Shown here: one piece after another, positions 1 to 5,900 of the stretch
How positions within the stretch are numbered: the first letter of the stretch is position 1
How the letters are laid out: the number at the start of each line of letters is the position of its first letter
Assembly (NCBI GenBank): GCA_020441225.1
Contig: JAGRMP010000265.1
Span: 1 to 9,244, forward strand
Direction of reading: 5' to 3'
DNA from: Maritimibacter sp.
GTDB lineage: Bacteria > Pseudomonadota > Alphaproteobacteria > Rhodobacterales > Rhodobacteraceae
Length of the DNA: 9,244 bases
The notes under the pieces: generated by a model
Seen by the model: the letters and a program-made list of their open reading frames with translations, nothing else
What the model was told of the DNA's origin: nothing
Database searches by the model: none
Program-made: the position numbers and the translations under genes

Positions 1-1
1 C

Positions 2-457
2 GACTGGTCGCGCGAATGCGTCCGCCGCCCCGACGGCAGCGAAGGCGACGATTTGTGCTGGGTCACCCAGGTCCTCAAGGACGACAACGGTCGCCCCTTC
101 GGCAAGTTCTCGGTGCGGCGCGTGCCGGCCGGGAGCCAGGCGGTGGCGCAGGCCGATGTCGCCGTATCGCTCGAACTCGTGCCCTACCTGCCCGCCGGCG
201 TCACCCTCGGCGTCGACAAGGGGCTGGCGCGCGAATACGAATACCTGTTCTGCTCGCCGGCCACCGGCTGCCTGGTGCAGCCGAACCTGAGCCAGGCCGA
301 TATCGAGGCGTTCAAGGCGGGCGACGTGCTGAACATGCGCTTCGCGATTGTCGCCAAGCCGACCGAGCTTGCGACCATCACCTCGCCGATCTCGCTCAAG
401 GGCTTCACCGCGGCCTGGGACAGCGTCCCCGCGCCGACGGCCCCCGCCGCGCAATAA
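2..457 (+). CDS. IalB-family (invasion-associated locus B) periplasmic protein, 3' part
   Basis: The gene enters from the left edge; 151 residues are visible before the TAA stop, and the start and any signal peptide lie outside the window. The visible part has the pattern of the IalB family: DWSREC near the left edge, then DLCWVTQ, a beta-rich middle, and a second cysteine pair in FCSPATGCLVQPNLS, followed by an ISLKGFTAAWD ending. The four cysteines (visible residues 6, 19, 84 and 90) could form two disulfides, which fits an exported protein. The family is named after a Bartonella invasion locus, but homologues are common in free-living Rhodobacteraceae, where no defined activity is established; some members carry two repeats of the domain. 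A strong terminator follows directly, so this is the last gene of its transcript. Family assignment is by recognition of the cysteine and aromatic pattern; the biochemical role is unknown. Confidence 0.82.
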   Translation, partial: DWSRECVRRPDGSEGDDLCWVTQVLKDDNGRPFGKFSVRRVPAGSQAVAQADVAVSLELVPYLPAGVTLGVDKGLAREYEYLFCSPATGCLVQPNLSQADIEAFKAGDVLNMRFAIVAKPTELATITSPISLKGFTAAWDSVPAPTAPAAQ

Positions 458-481
458 GGTTACGTCACGTTTCAACGCCGC

Positions 482-518
482 GCCGCCGCCCGAACGCATC
501 GGGCGGCGGCTTTCGTTT
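482..518 (+). terminator. Intrinsic terminator of the IalB-family gene
   Basis: A perfect 12-bp stem (GCCGCCGCCCGA paired with TCGGGCGGCGGC) closes a 5-base loop, ACGCA, and is followed by TTTCGTTT. It begins 24 bases after the TAA of the gene on its left, on the same strand. Read from the other strand it lacks a U tract, so it is not obviously a terminator for the leftward synthase gene that ends at 623. I see nothing else between 519 and 622. Confidence 0.85.
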
Positions 519-622
519 CCGTGGCCGGGACATGTTGGGCGATGCGGTTGCGAGCGCTACGCGGGGCGCAGGGCCCCCGCTCCGGCCCTGTCCTGCCTCG
601 GCCCACCGCGCGCGGCGGGGTT

Positions 623-1834
623 TCAGGGAGCCCGGGTCAGCGCCAGTACCGCGTTGAGCCCGCCGAAAGCGAAGGCATTCGAGAGCACCGCGTCGACCGC
701 GACCTCGCGTGCCACGTTCGGCACCACGTCGAGCGAGCATTCGGGATCCGGTTCTTCGTAGCCAATGGTCGGCGGAATCACCCCCTCGCGCAGCGCCATC
801 AGCGCCGCGATCAGCTCCACCGCCCCGGTGCCGCCGATCACATGGCCATGCATCGACTTGGTCGACGAGATCATCACGTTGTCGGCCTCGGGACCGAAGG
901 CATCGACGACGGCCGCGCATTCGGTCTTGTCGTTGGCCGCGGTGCCGGTGCCATGAGCGTTGATATAGCCGATGTCGGAGGGATTGAGCCTTGCGTCCCG
1001 CATCGCGCCCACGATTGCGCGGGCCGCGCCCTGGCGGCTGGGCATCACGATGTCGGAGGCGTCGGCGGTCATCGAGAAACCGGCGACTTCGGCAAGCATC
1101 TCCGCGCCGCGGGCGCGGGCATGCTCGTATTCCTCGAAAACGAAGACCGCCGCGCCCTCGCCCTGGACCATGCCGTTGCGGCCGAGCGAGAACGGCCGGC
1201 AGGCGTCTTTCGACATCACCCGCAGCCCTTCCCAGGCCTTGATCCCGCCGAAGCAGAGCATCGCCTCGGAGCCGCCGGTGACCATCAAATCCGCCATGCC
1301 GCCGCGGATCATCGCCATCGCCTGGCCCATGGCGTGGTTCGACGAGGCGCAGGCGGAGGCGACGGTGAACGAGGGCCCGCGCAGGTTCCAGGCCATCGAG
1401 ACCTGCGACGCGGCGGCGTTGTTCATGAGCTTGGGCACGACGAAGGGATGAACCCGGTTCTTCCCCTCCTCGTAGACGGTGCGGTAATTGTCGTCGAGCG
1501 TGCTGAGCCCGCCGCCGGAATTGCCGAGGATCACGCCCGAGCGGTCCGCGAGTTGGCCCTGGAAGGTCAGACCGGCCTGGCCGATGGCCTCGCGCGCGGC
1601 GAGCAGTGCGAACTGGGTGAAACGGTCGTAAAGCGCGATCTGCTGGCGGTTGAAATGCGCCTCGGGCTCGTAGCCCTTGATCTGCGCCCCGATCCGCACG
1701 GTCAGCCGGTCGACATCCTGGAACTCGAGCGGGCCGATACCGGAGCGCCCCTCCTTCATCGCCGCGATGGTGCCGGCGACGTCCATGGCCAGCGCGTTGA
1801 CCGTACCCGCCCCGGTGATGACGACTCGCCGCAC
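623..1834 (-). CDS. Beta-ketoacyl-ACP synthase, NodE-like (KAS II fold)
   Basis: A 403-residue condensing enzyme that would extend an acyl chain carried on an ACP by decarboxylative Claisen condensation in the cytoplasm. The catalytic set is complete: Cys162 in ASACASSNHA, His294 in NAHGTGT, Lys326 in SSTKSMHGH and His331 in GHVIGG. The C-terminal glycine loop reads SNAFAFGGLN (about 385-394) where housekeeping FabF has NSFGFGGTN. That loop, the NHA after the active site and HGTGTAAND resemble rhizobial NodE more than E. coli FabF (comparison from memory). The start is GTG, four bases after the TGA of the upstream acyl carrier protein, with GAAAGG in the end of that gene as a probable ribosome site, so the two are almost certainly co-transcribed and translationally coupled. 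No fabD or fabG is present here, so this is a specialised pair rather than the main fatty-acid operon. The product chain is unknown. Confidence 0.9.
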   Translation of the reverse strand: MRRVVITGAGTVNALAMDVAGTIAAMKEGRSGIGPLEFQDVDRLTVRIGAQIKGYEPEAHFNRQQIALYDRFTQFALLAAREAIGQAGLTFQGQLADRSGVILGNSGGGLSTLDDNYRTVYEEGKNRVHPFVVPKLMNNAAASQVSMAWNLRGPSFTVASACASSNHAMGQAMAMIRGGMADLMVTGGSEAMLCFGGIKAWEGLRVMSKDACRPFSLGRNGMVQGEGAAVFVFEEYEHARARGAEMLAEVAGFSMTADASDIVMPSRQGAARAIVGAMRDARLNPSDIGYINAHGTGTAANDKTECAAVVDAFGPEADNVMISSTKSMHGHVIGGTGAVELIAALMALREGVIPPTIGYEEPDPECSLDVVPNVAREVAVDAVLSNAFAFGGLNAVLALTRAP

Positions 1835-1838
1835 GCCC

Positions 1839-2108
1839 TCAGCCTTTCTGGTCGCGCACCAGCTTGGCGACGGCGTCGGTGATCGCCCCGACCGAAGAGA
1901 TGTCGAAGGCGCTTTCCGAGGGGTCGTTGGCGTTGAAGGGGACGGAGATGTCGAAGGCTTCTTCGATGGCGAAGATGGCCTCGACCAGCCCGAGGCTGTC
2001 GATGCCGAGGTCTTCGAGGGTCTGGTCGGGCGTGACGTCGCTGGGCTCCAGCACCGCCTGTTCGGCGACGATCTCGATCACGCGCGTTGCGATGTCGTCC
2101 TTGGCCAT
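1839..2108 (-). CDS. Acyl carrier protein, NodF/AcpXL-like
   Basis: An 89-residue phosphopantetheine carrier. Ser38 in DLGIDSLGLVEAIF is the expected 4'-phosphopantetheine site, and the flanking helices fit a four-helix ACP. It differs from housekeeping AcpP in the stretch after helix II (AFDISVPFNANDPSESAFD), which is longer and less acidic, as in NodF-like and AcpXL-like carriers. The ATG at 2108 is chosen because it gives the usual short ACP N-terminus and has a purine-rich GGGAAGAGGG just before it, although the spacing is tight. In-frame upstream starts (ATG at 2132, GTG at 2144) would add 8 or 12 residues without a better ribosome site. It is the first gene of a two-gene unit with the synthase and likely supplies that enzyme's acyl substrate. 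I see no convincing promoter in the 70 bases upstream, although transcription must begin there if the terminator at 2180-2205 works. Confidence 0.88.
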   Translation of the reverse strand: MAKDDIATRVIEIVAEQAVLEPSDVTPDQTLEDLGIDSLGLVEAIFAIEEAFDISVPFNANDPSESAFDISSVGAITDAVAKLVRDQKG

Positions 2109-2179
2109 CCCTCTTCCCAAGCTGTCCTGCATCCTCCGGCGCACACCGTTTATTCGGTTTCCCGCGCCAATGGAACAGG

Positions 2180-2205
2180 AAAAGCCGCGCCTTTGACGGC
2201 GCGGC
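2180..2205 (-). terminator. Intrinsic terminator of the L,D-transpeptidase gene
   Basis: On the minus strand GCCGCGCC, loop GTCAAA and GGCGCGGC form a perfect 8-bp stem followed by TTTTCC. It lies 45 bases beyond the TGA of the transpeptidase and before the acyl carrier protein gene, so it separates two same-strand genes into different transcripts. Read on the plus strand there is no U tract. Confidence 0.72.
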
Positions 2206-2227
2206 CTGCGGTCATTTGCGACGGGTT

Positions 2228-2243
2228 CCGGCGGCGCCGCCGG
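2228..2243. repeat. 16-bp perfect palindrome just after the L,D-transpeptidase stop
   Basis: CCGGCGGCGCCGCCGG reads the same on both strands and starts six bases downstream of the transpeptidase stop codon. It has no loop spacer and no T tract. It could form a small hairpin that protects the 3' end or slows polymerase before the real terminator at 2180-2205. It may simply be GC-rich sequence. Confidence 0.4.
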
Positions 2244-2249
2244 TCCGGA

Positions 2250-3878
2250 TCAGCTGTTGATGCCCGGCACCCGCACGCCGGCGTCCTGCAGCGCTTCCCA
2301 GAGCTTCGCGTCGCGGCCGTAGATGTCGGCCCGGTAGCCCATGTGGCCGCGCAGATCCGAAAACGCGGTGCGGTAGACCAGATGCACCGGCACCGGATGG
2401 TCGAGCTTCACCGTGGTCTCGCGCCCGGTGCGCAGGATCGACTGGAAAAAGTCCACCGGGTCGGCTTCCTGCTCGGCGAGCAGCGCATAGGCGAAGTCGA
2501 ACGGATCCTGCAGCCGGATGCAGCCATGGGAGAAAGCGCGGACTTCGCGGGCGAAGAGCGATTTCGACGGCGTGTCGTGCAGGTAGATGTTGTGCTTGTT
2601 CGGGAACATGAATTTCACCCGGCCAAGCGCGTTGCCGCCCGAGGGCGGCTGCTTGAGATCGAAGGGGAAGTAGCCGGTCGAGACCGCCTCCCAGTTGATC
2701 GTTTCGCGCGGCACGACGCGGCCGGCGCCGTCGATGATCTGCAGATGCGCCGCGGCGGCGCCCTGGGATTCGATCATCGCGGGCAGGTATTCGTTCTTGG
2801 TGATCGACTTGGGCACGTACCAGCTCGGGTTGATGACCATGTGTTCCATGACATCGGAAAACTCCGGCGTGCGGCGGTCGTAGGAGGTCGCGCCGATCAC
2901 CGAGCGGGTCTGGAAGGTGATCTCGCCGCCGTCGACGATGCGGGTGGTGAAATCGGTCAGGTTGACCCAGATGTACCGGTCTTTGCGGTCGATCGAGAGC
3001 CAGCGCTCGCGCTCCATCGCGACGACGATGGATTTGAGCCGCTCGGTCGCGGGCACGTTGATCGCCTCGATGGTCGCTGGACCGGCGACGCCGTCGGCAT
3101 TGAGCCCCATGTTCTCCTGGAAGGCCTGCACGGCTTTCTGGATCTCGGCATCATAGGTCATGGTAGCCGAGCGTCCGAGGTAGCCCATCGCGATCAGCCG
3201 GTTGCGCAGCTGGACGACGCTCGCCCCCTGCTCGCCCGGCTTGAGCGCGCTGGCCTGGACCTGGGGGCCCCAGCCGCCGCGTTCGATCAGCCGCTCGATC
3301 TCGAATTTCTTGTGCATCAGCCGCGCGTATTCGTCCGAGGACGGGATCAGCGAATGCATGTAGGCGTCGGGGTTGTCGGCGGCGAGAAAGCCGGTGAGCA
3401 GTTCGACCGGATCGCGGCGGTGCGGATCGCGGGTCATCAGCTTGTCGATCGAGCTCGGCTCGAGGATGCCGGTCTGGATCTGGTGCGCATAGGTGAGGAA
3501 CAGGTTGGTCAGCTCGACCTCGACCCGGCCCTGCGCGCGCGGGCTGGAGATGTGGCGCATCATCGCCATGAGCTCGGTCGTGTCGTAGGCCGATGTCGGA
3601 AGCCCGTGCTCATCGGCGTGCTGGATCGCTTTCAACAGCGCCGTAAGCCGGGCCTTCTCGGCCACGCTCTGCCCGGTCCAGACCGGCGCGTAGCCGGTTT
3701 CGCGGTAGAAGGCGGCGACCTCGTCGAGCGGCAGCGCGGCTTCGGCCACGGCCTGGGCGAAGGGGGAAAAGCCGAGGCTCGACGTCGTCTCGGCGCCCGC
3801 GGCCAGCGGTGCTGCGAACAGCGCGGCGGCGGCGAGGGTCGAAAACATACGGGACTTCAGGCGCGACACGGGCGTCAT
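2250..3878 (-). CDS. ldtD: L,D-transpeptidase, YcbB/LdtD type
   Basis: A 542-residue exported enzyme that forms 3-3 (mDAP-mDAP) cross-links in peptidoglycan in the periplasm. Residues 1-29 are a signal peptide with a basic start and an AAAALFAAPLAAGA core. Residues about 45-200 match the YcbB scaffold domain (FYRETGYAPVW, LTYAHQIQTG). Residues about 215-275 are a peptidoglycan-binding domain (LKPGEQGASVVQLRNRL, FQENMGLNADGVAGPAT). The YkuD catalytic domain covers about 295-480, with YLHDTPSK (His434) and SHGCIRL, where Cys453 is the nucleophile. E. coli LdtD is somewhat longer (about 615 residues), so this is a compact but complete member. The ATG has GAGGA six bases upstream. It is divergent from a MepK-type endopeptidase that acts on the same bond, matching the E. 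coli ycbB-ycbK neighbourhood. The domain order is clear; whether it is the main L,D-transpeptidase in this organism cannot be told. Confidence 0.93.
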   Translation of the reverse strand: MTPVSRLKSRMFSTLAAAALFAAPLAAGAETTSSLGFSPFAQAVAEAALPLDEVAAFYRETGYAPVWTGQSVAEKARLTALLKAIQHADEHGLPTSAYDTTELMAMMRHISSPRAQGRVEVELTNLFLTYAHQIQTGILEPSSIDKLMTRDPHRRDPVELLTGFLAADNPDAYMHSLIPSSDEYARLMHKKFEIERLIERGGWGPQVQASALKPGEQGASVVQLRNRLIAMGYLGRSATMTYDAEIQKAVQAFQENMGLNADGVAGPATIEAINVPATERLKSIVVAMERERWLSIDRKDRYIWVNLTDFTTRIVDGGEITFQTRSVIGATSYDRRTPEFSDVMEHMVINPSWYVPKSITKNEYLPAMIESQGAAAAHLQIIDGAGRVVPRETINWEAVSTGYFPFDLKQPPSGGNALGRVKFMFPNKHNIYLHDTPSKSLFAREVRAFSHGCIRLQDPFDFAYALLAEQEADPVDFFQSILRTGRETTVKLDHPVPVHLVYRTAFSDLRGHMGYRADIYGRDAKLWEALQDAGVRVPGINS

Positions 3879-4113
3879 GACTTTTCCTCAATCGTGGGGC
3901 GGGCGCGGGGGCCGGGGCTCGAACTTATGGAGATTTTTGCGCAGGATACTGCCACATGGCACCGCTCTGTCCATTCACAAAGGCGACAAACTCTGTTTCC
4001 GGAGAACTTCGCGCTAACCTGCTGCAAACGGGTCACATTTAACGTGGTCTTCATGCTATTGAGCGAATTATTGCCAATTATGGCTTGTTTGAGGCGTTGC
4101 AAACACAATGGTC

Positions 4114-4142
4114 TTGGCGCTCGATTCTTCGTGTGCCATAAC
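4114..4142 (+). promoter_or_regulatory. Candidate promoter for the MepK-type gene
   Basis: TTGGCG and CATAAC stand 17 bases apart, a fair match to the -35/-10 consensus for a GC-rich alphaproteobacterium. Transcription would begin near 4149, inside the inverted repeat at 4147-4169, leaving a leader of about 83 bases. The assignment rests only on consensus matching and position. Confidence 0.35.
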
Positions 4143-4146
4143 CGCC

Positions 4147-4169
4147 TTGCACCTGGGGATGAGGTGCAA
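4147..4169. promoter_or_regulatory. Inverted repeat, possible operator or leader hairpin of the MepK-type gene
   Basis: TTGCACCT and AGGTGCAA are perfect 8-base arms separated by GGGGATG. The position, 63 bases before the mepK ATG and overlapping the predicted transcription start, fits either an operator for a dimeric regulator or a stem-loop at the mRNA 5' end. No U tract follows, so it is not a terminator. The regulator is not identifiable from this window. Confidence 0.45.
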
Positions 4170-4231
4170 CGAAAGTGCCGCGGAGACACAACCCGCGGCG
4201 CTCTAGCAGAAGACGGGACGAACTGGGACAG

Positions 4232-4801
4232 ATGACCACCTCAAGCTCAACCGGGCTCAGCAGGCGTGCGCTCTTGGGCGCGTTTGCCGCCACCACCTTG
4301 ACCGCCGCCCCCACCTATTCCAAGGCCGCAGGTTTCCTGCGCGGCGCCGGCGACATCAGGCGGATCTCGATGTACTCCGGCCGCACCGGCGAGATGCTCG
4401 ACATGATCTACTGGATCGAGGGCAAGTACATCACCGACGCGCTCAAGGAAGTGAACTATTTCATGCGCGACTGGCGGGTCGACCAGATCAAACAGATCGA
4501 CACCCGCACCCTCGACATCATGGCAGCCTCGCACAGCCTGCTCGATGTCAGCGAACCCTACACGCTGCTTTCGGGCTACCGCAGCCCCGAGACCAACGCG
4601 ATGCTGCGCGCGCGCTCCAGCGGCGTCGCCAAGAACTCGCTGCACATCCAGGGCCAGGCCGCCGACCTCCGGCTCAAGAACCGCTCGGTCAGCCAGGTTG
4701 CCCAGGCCGCGGCCGCCTGCCACGCCGGCGGCGTCGGCAAATACTCCGGCTCGAACTTCACCCATATGGATTGCGGGCCCGTCCGCAGCTGGGGCGGCTG
4801 A
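4232..4801 (+). CDS. mepK: MepK/YcbK-type murein endopeptidase (DUF882, peptidase M15 fold), Tat-exported
   Basis: A 189-residue metallopeptidase-like protein. The N-terminus has a twin-arginine signal (SRRALLG, Arg11-Arg12, then a hydrophobic alanine/threonine stretch to about residue 33), so it should reach the periplasm folded. The domain shows LLSGYRSPETN (112-122), SLHIQGQAADLRL with His138 and Asp145, and FTHMDCGPVRSWG with His178; these are the presumed zinc ligands of the LAS/M15 fold. E. coli MepK has the same length, the same Tat signal type and the same motifs, and is known to cleave mDAP-mDAP cross-links made by L,D-transpeptidases. Here it is divergent from such a transpeptidase. 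ATG 4232 is preferred over an in-frame upstream start because it places the Tat motif correctly; its ribosome site (CTGGGACAG) is weak. Cys163 and Cys181 could form a disulfide. Cleavage specificity is inferred from the family. Confidence 0.9.
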   Translation: MTTSSSTGLSRRALLGAFAATTLTAAPTYSKAAGFLRGAGDIRRISMYSGRTGEMLDMIYWIEGKYITDALKEVNYFMRDWRVDQIKQIDTRTLDIMAASHSLLDVSEPYTLLSGYRSPETNAMLRARSSGVAKNSLHIQGQAADLRLKNRSVSQVAQAAAACHAGGVGKYSGSNFTHMDCGPVRSWGG

Positions 4802-4830
4802 CGCTGACCCGCCTTGGTGTTTCGCAGATG

Positions 4831-4855
4831 ACCCGGCCCTGACGGCCGGGTTTTT
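4831..4855 (+). terminator. Intrinsic terminator of the MepK-type gene
   Basis: ACCCGGCC, loop CTGAC and GGCCGGGT form a perfect 8-bp stem followed at once by TTTTTCGTTT. It starts 29 bases after the TGA of mepK. The repeat region begins about 27 bases further on, so mepK is insulated from chaC. Confidence 0.85.
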
Positions 4856-4881
4856 CGTTTCGGGGCGGCCCGCGCTGACCA

Positions 4882-4901
4882 AAGCCGCTTGCAAGCGGCT
4901 T
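4882..4901. repeat. 20-bp perfect palindrome preceding repeat copy 1
   Basis: AAGCCGCTTGCAAGCGGCTT is a perfect palindrome with no spacer. It has the same size and style (AAG/CTT-type ends) as the two palindromes that follow within repeat copy 1, but is absent from the second repeat copy. It is either part of a larger repeat unit lost from copy 2 or an extra module next to it. Confidence 0.8.
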
Positions 4902-5032
4902 GAGACGCGGTTTCGAAACCGCGTGCGAAGGCGTTTCGAAACGCCTTGCCCCCAGCCCCACCCGCGGGTTGACCCACCCCCCGCGCCCGTGCCTTGATCG
5001 CGGGACAACCCGCCACCGACCGGAGAGACCGC
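4902..5032. repeat. Palindrome-rich intergenic repeat, copy 1 (upstream of chaC)
   Basis: The unit contains, in order, a 20-bp perfect palindrome ACGCGGTTTCGAAACCGCGT (4905-4924), a 20-bp perfect palindrome AAGGCGTTTCGAAACGCCTT (4928-4947), a C-rich spacer, a 10-bp palindrome ACCCGCGGGT (4960-4969), a variable stretch, then GTGCCTTGATCGC (4989-5001) and a GGAG-containing tail. Compared with copy 2 (5771-5900), bases 4902-4975 differ at only 2 of 74 positions (4905 and 4927). The block 4976-4988 is diverged, with a one-base indel, GTGCCTTGATCGC is identical, and 5001-5032 matches at 24 of 32 positions. Both large palindromes share the core GTTTCGAAAC. This resembles REP/BIME-type extragenic repeats, but I do not recognise a named family. 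Copy 1 supplies the leader and ribosome site region of chaC. Confidence 0.9.
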
Positions 5033-5034
5033 CC

Positions 5035-5766
5035 CTGCCCGACCCGTTTCGCCATCACCCGGAACTGCGCGGCAAGATCCGCCCGGCCGCGCAGTCGTTC
5101 TTTCGCGACCTGGACCTTGCGGCGCTCGACGCGCGGGTGATCGCCGCCGGCCAGCCTGCCGACTGGCGCACCCCGGACGCGGTACGCGAAGCCAACCGGC
5201 GCGCCTGGTTGGCCGATCATCGCGGACATGACCTGTGGGTGTTCGCCTATGGCTCGCTGATGTGGGATCCGGCGCTGGACTTCTCCGAGGTCCGGCACGG
5301 CACGACCGAGGGGTTCGAGCGCAATTTCTGCCTGCGCGACGACGGCGCGCGCGGCAGCGTCGAGCACCCCGGGCTGATGGCCGCGATCGATGGCGGCGGG
5401 ATGTGCGCCGGGCTTGTCTTTCGCATCGAGGCGGACAAGGTGGAACACGAAACCTTCGTCCTGTTCCGCCGTGAGATGATTGCCGACGGCTATCGCCCGG
5501 TCTGGCTGGACGTCGACACGGCGCACGGTCCGGTCAGGGCTCTGAGCTTTGCCGCCAACCGTGCCTGCGACAATATCGTGCCCGGCCTCCCCCTCGAAGA
5601 ACAGGCGCGCATGATTGCGCACGCCGAGGGCGACCTCGGCAGCAATTTCGAATATCTCGACAACTTGCGCGCCCAGCTTGCCCTGCTCGGGATAGAGGAC
5701 GCCTATGTCACCGCGCTTTACGCCCGTGTCACGGCGTTGCGCGCACGGGAGGGAGCGCAGGAGTGA
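5035..5766 (+). CDS. chaC: ChaC-type gamma-glutamylcyclotransferase, probable CTG start
   Basis: A 243-residue cytoplasmic enzyme whose family cleaves glutathione to 5-oxoproline and Cys-Gly. The glycine-rich substrate loop is VFAYGSLMWDP (69-79), RREM at 145-148 carries the presumed catalytic Glu147, and NFEYLDN (204-210) belongs to the conserved C-terminal part. Family proteins commonly begin like (M)xDPFxHHPELR; here the matching PDPFRHHPELRGK is preceded by CTG at 5035, and GGAGAG lies seven bases before that CTG. No in-frame ATG, GTG or TTG lies nearby: the nearest are TTG 4969, inside the repeat and without a ribosome site, and GTG 5137, which would delete 34 residues, also without one. 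CTG is therefore the best start, though an error or mutated ATG is possible. Direct repeats flank the gene on both sides, and the next gene is an FkbM-type methyltransferase. The regulator and physiological trigger are not visible. Confidence 0.85.
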   Translation: MPDPFRHHPELRGKIRPAAQSFFRDLDLAALDARVIAAGQPADWRTPDAVREANRRAWLADHRGHDLWVFAYGSLMWDPALDFSEVRHGTTEGFERNFCLRDDGARGSVEHPGLMAAIDGGGMCAGLVFRIEADKVEHETFVLFRREMIADGYRPVWLDVDTAHGPVRALSFAANRACDNIVPGLPLEEQARMIAHAEGDLGSNFEYLDNLRAQLALLGIEDAYVTALYARVTALRAREGAQE

Positions 5767-5770
5767 CGTA

Positions 5771-5900
5771 GAGGCGCGGTTTCGAAACCGCGTGCCAAGG
5801 CGTTTCGAAACGCCTTGCCCCCAGCCCCACCCGCGGGTTGACCCGCATCGGCGCGCGTGCCTTGATCGCAGAACCCGGCGCCGCCGACAGGAGGGACCGC
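5771..5900. repeat. Palindrome-rich intergenic repeat, copy 2 (between chaC and the FkbM-type gene)
   Basis: This is a direct-orientation copy of the unit at 4902-5032, starting four bases after the chaC stop and displaced by 869 bases (868 after the indel). It holds an 18-bp palindrome CGCGGTTTCGAAACCGCG (5775-5792), a 22-bp palindrome with core CGTTTCG (5796-5817), ACCCGCGGGT (5829-5838) and GTGCCTTGATCGC (5857-5869). The tail retains GGAGGGACCGC (5890-5900), aligned with the ribosome-site region of chaC in copy 1, but no start codon follows at the right distance here. The hairpins may also serve as the 3' end structure of the chaC mRNA, because no U-tract terminator is present. Confidence 0.9.

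Larger units (their letters stand above)
3879..4231. promoter_or_regulatory. Divergent intergenic region between the L,D-transpeptidase and MepK-type genes
   Basis: A 353-base stretch without a credible gene, notably richer in A and T (about 3930-4140) than the surrounding coding DNA, which suits two divergent promoters. Toward mepK the best sigma-70-like pair is TTGGCG (4114-4119), 17 bases, CATAAC (4137-4142). Toward the transpeptidase the best I find is TATCCT on the minus strand (3948-3943) with TGGACA 19 bases upstream, which is weak. Short AATTA direct repeats surround 4067-4080 (GAATTATTGCCAATTATGG). Short frames here (minus strand 3875-4189 and 4078-4314) have no ribosome site and no family character. 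Confidence 0.6.

Noticed and set aside
4028..4060. A CtrA-type TTAA-N7-TTAA site in the divergent intergenic region
   Set aside because: Only one half-site-like TTAAC is present (near 4039); the second half does not match.
1677..4235. An 852-codon open frame on the plus strand, antisense to the synthase, carrier and transpeptidase genes
   Set aside because: The antisense frame stays open because high-GC third positions remove stops. It has no ribosome site and no recognisable family, and spans three clearly real genes and an intergenic region.
4900..5034. An N-terminal extension of chaC reading through the repeat from TTG
   Set aside because: The extension translates the palindromes and spacer of repeat copy 1, lacks a ribosome site and has no equivalent in the family.
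4902..5900. A CRISPR array or inverted-repeat transposon made of the palindromic units
   Set aside because: There are only two long direct copies, 869 bases apart, with no regular spacers, no cas genes, no transposase and no terminal inverted repeats or target duplications.
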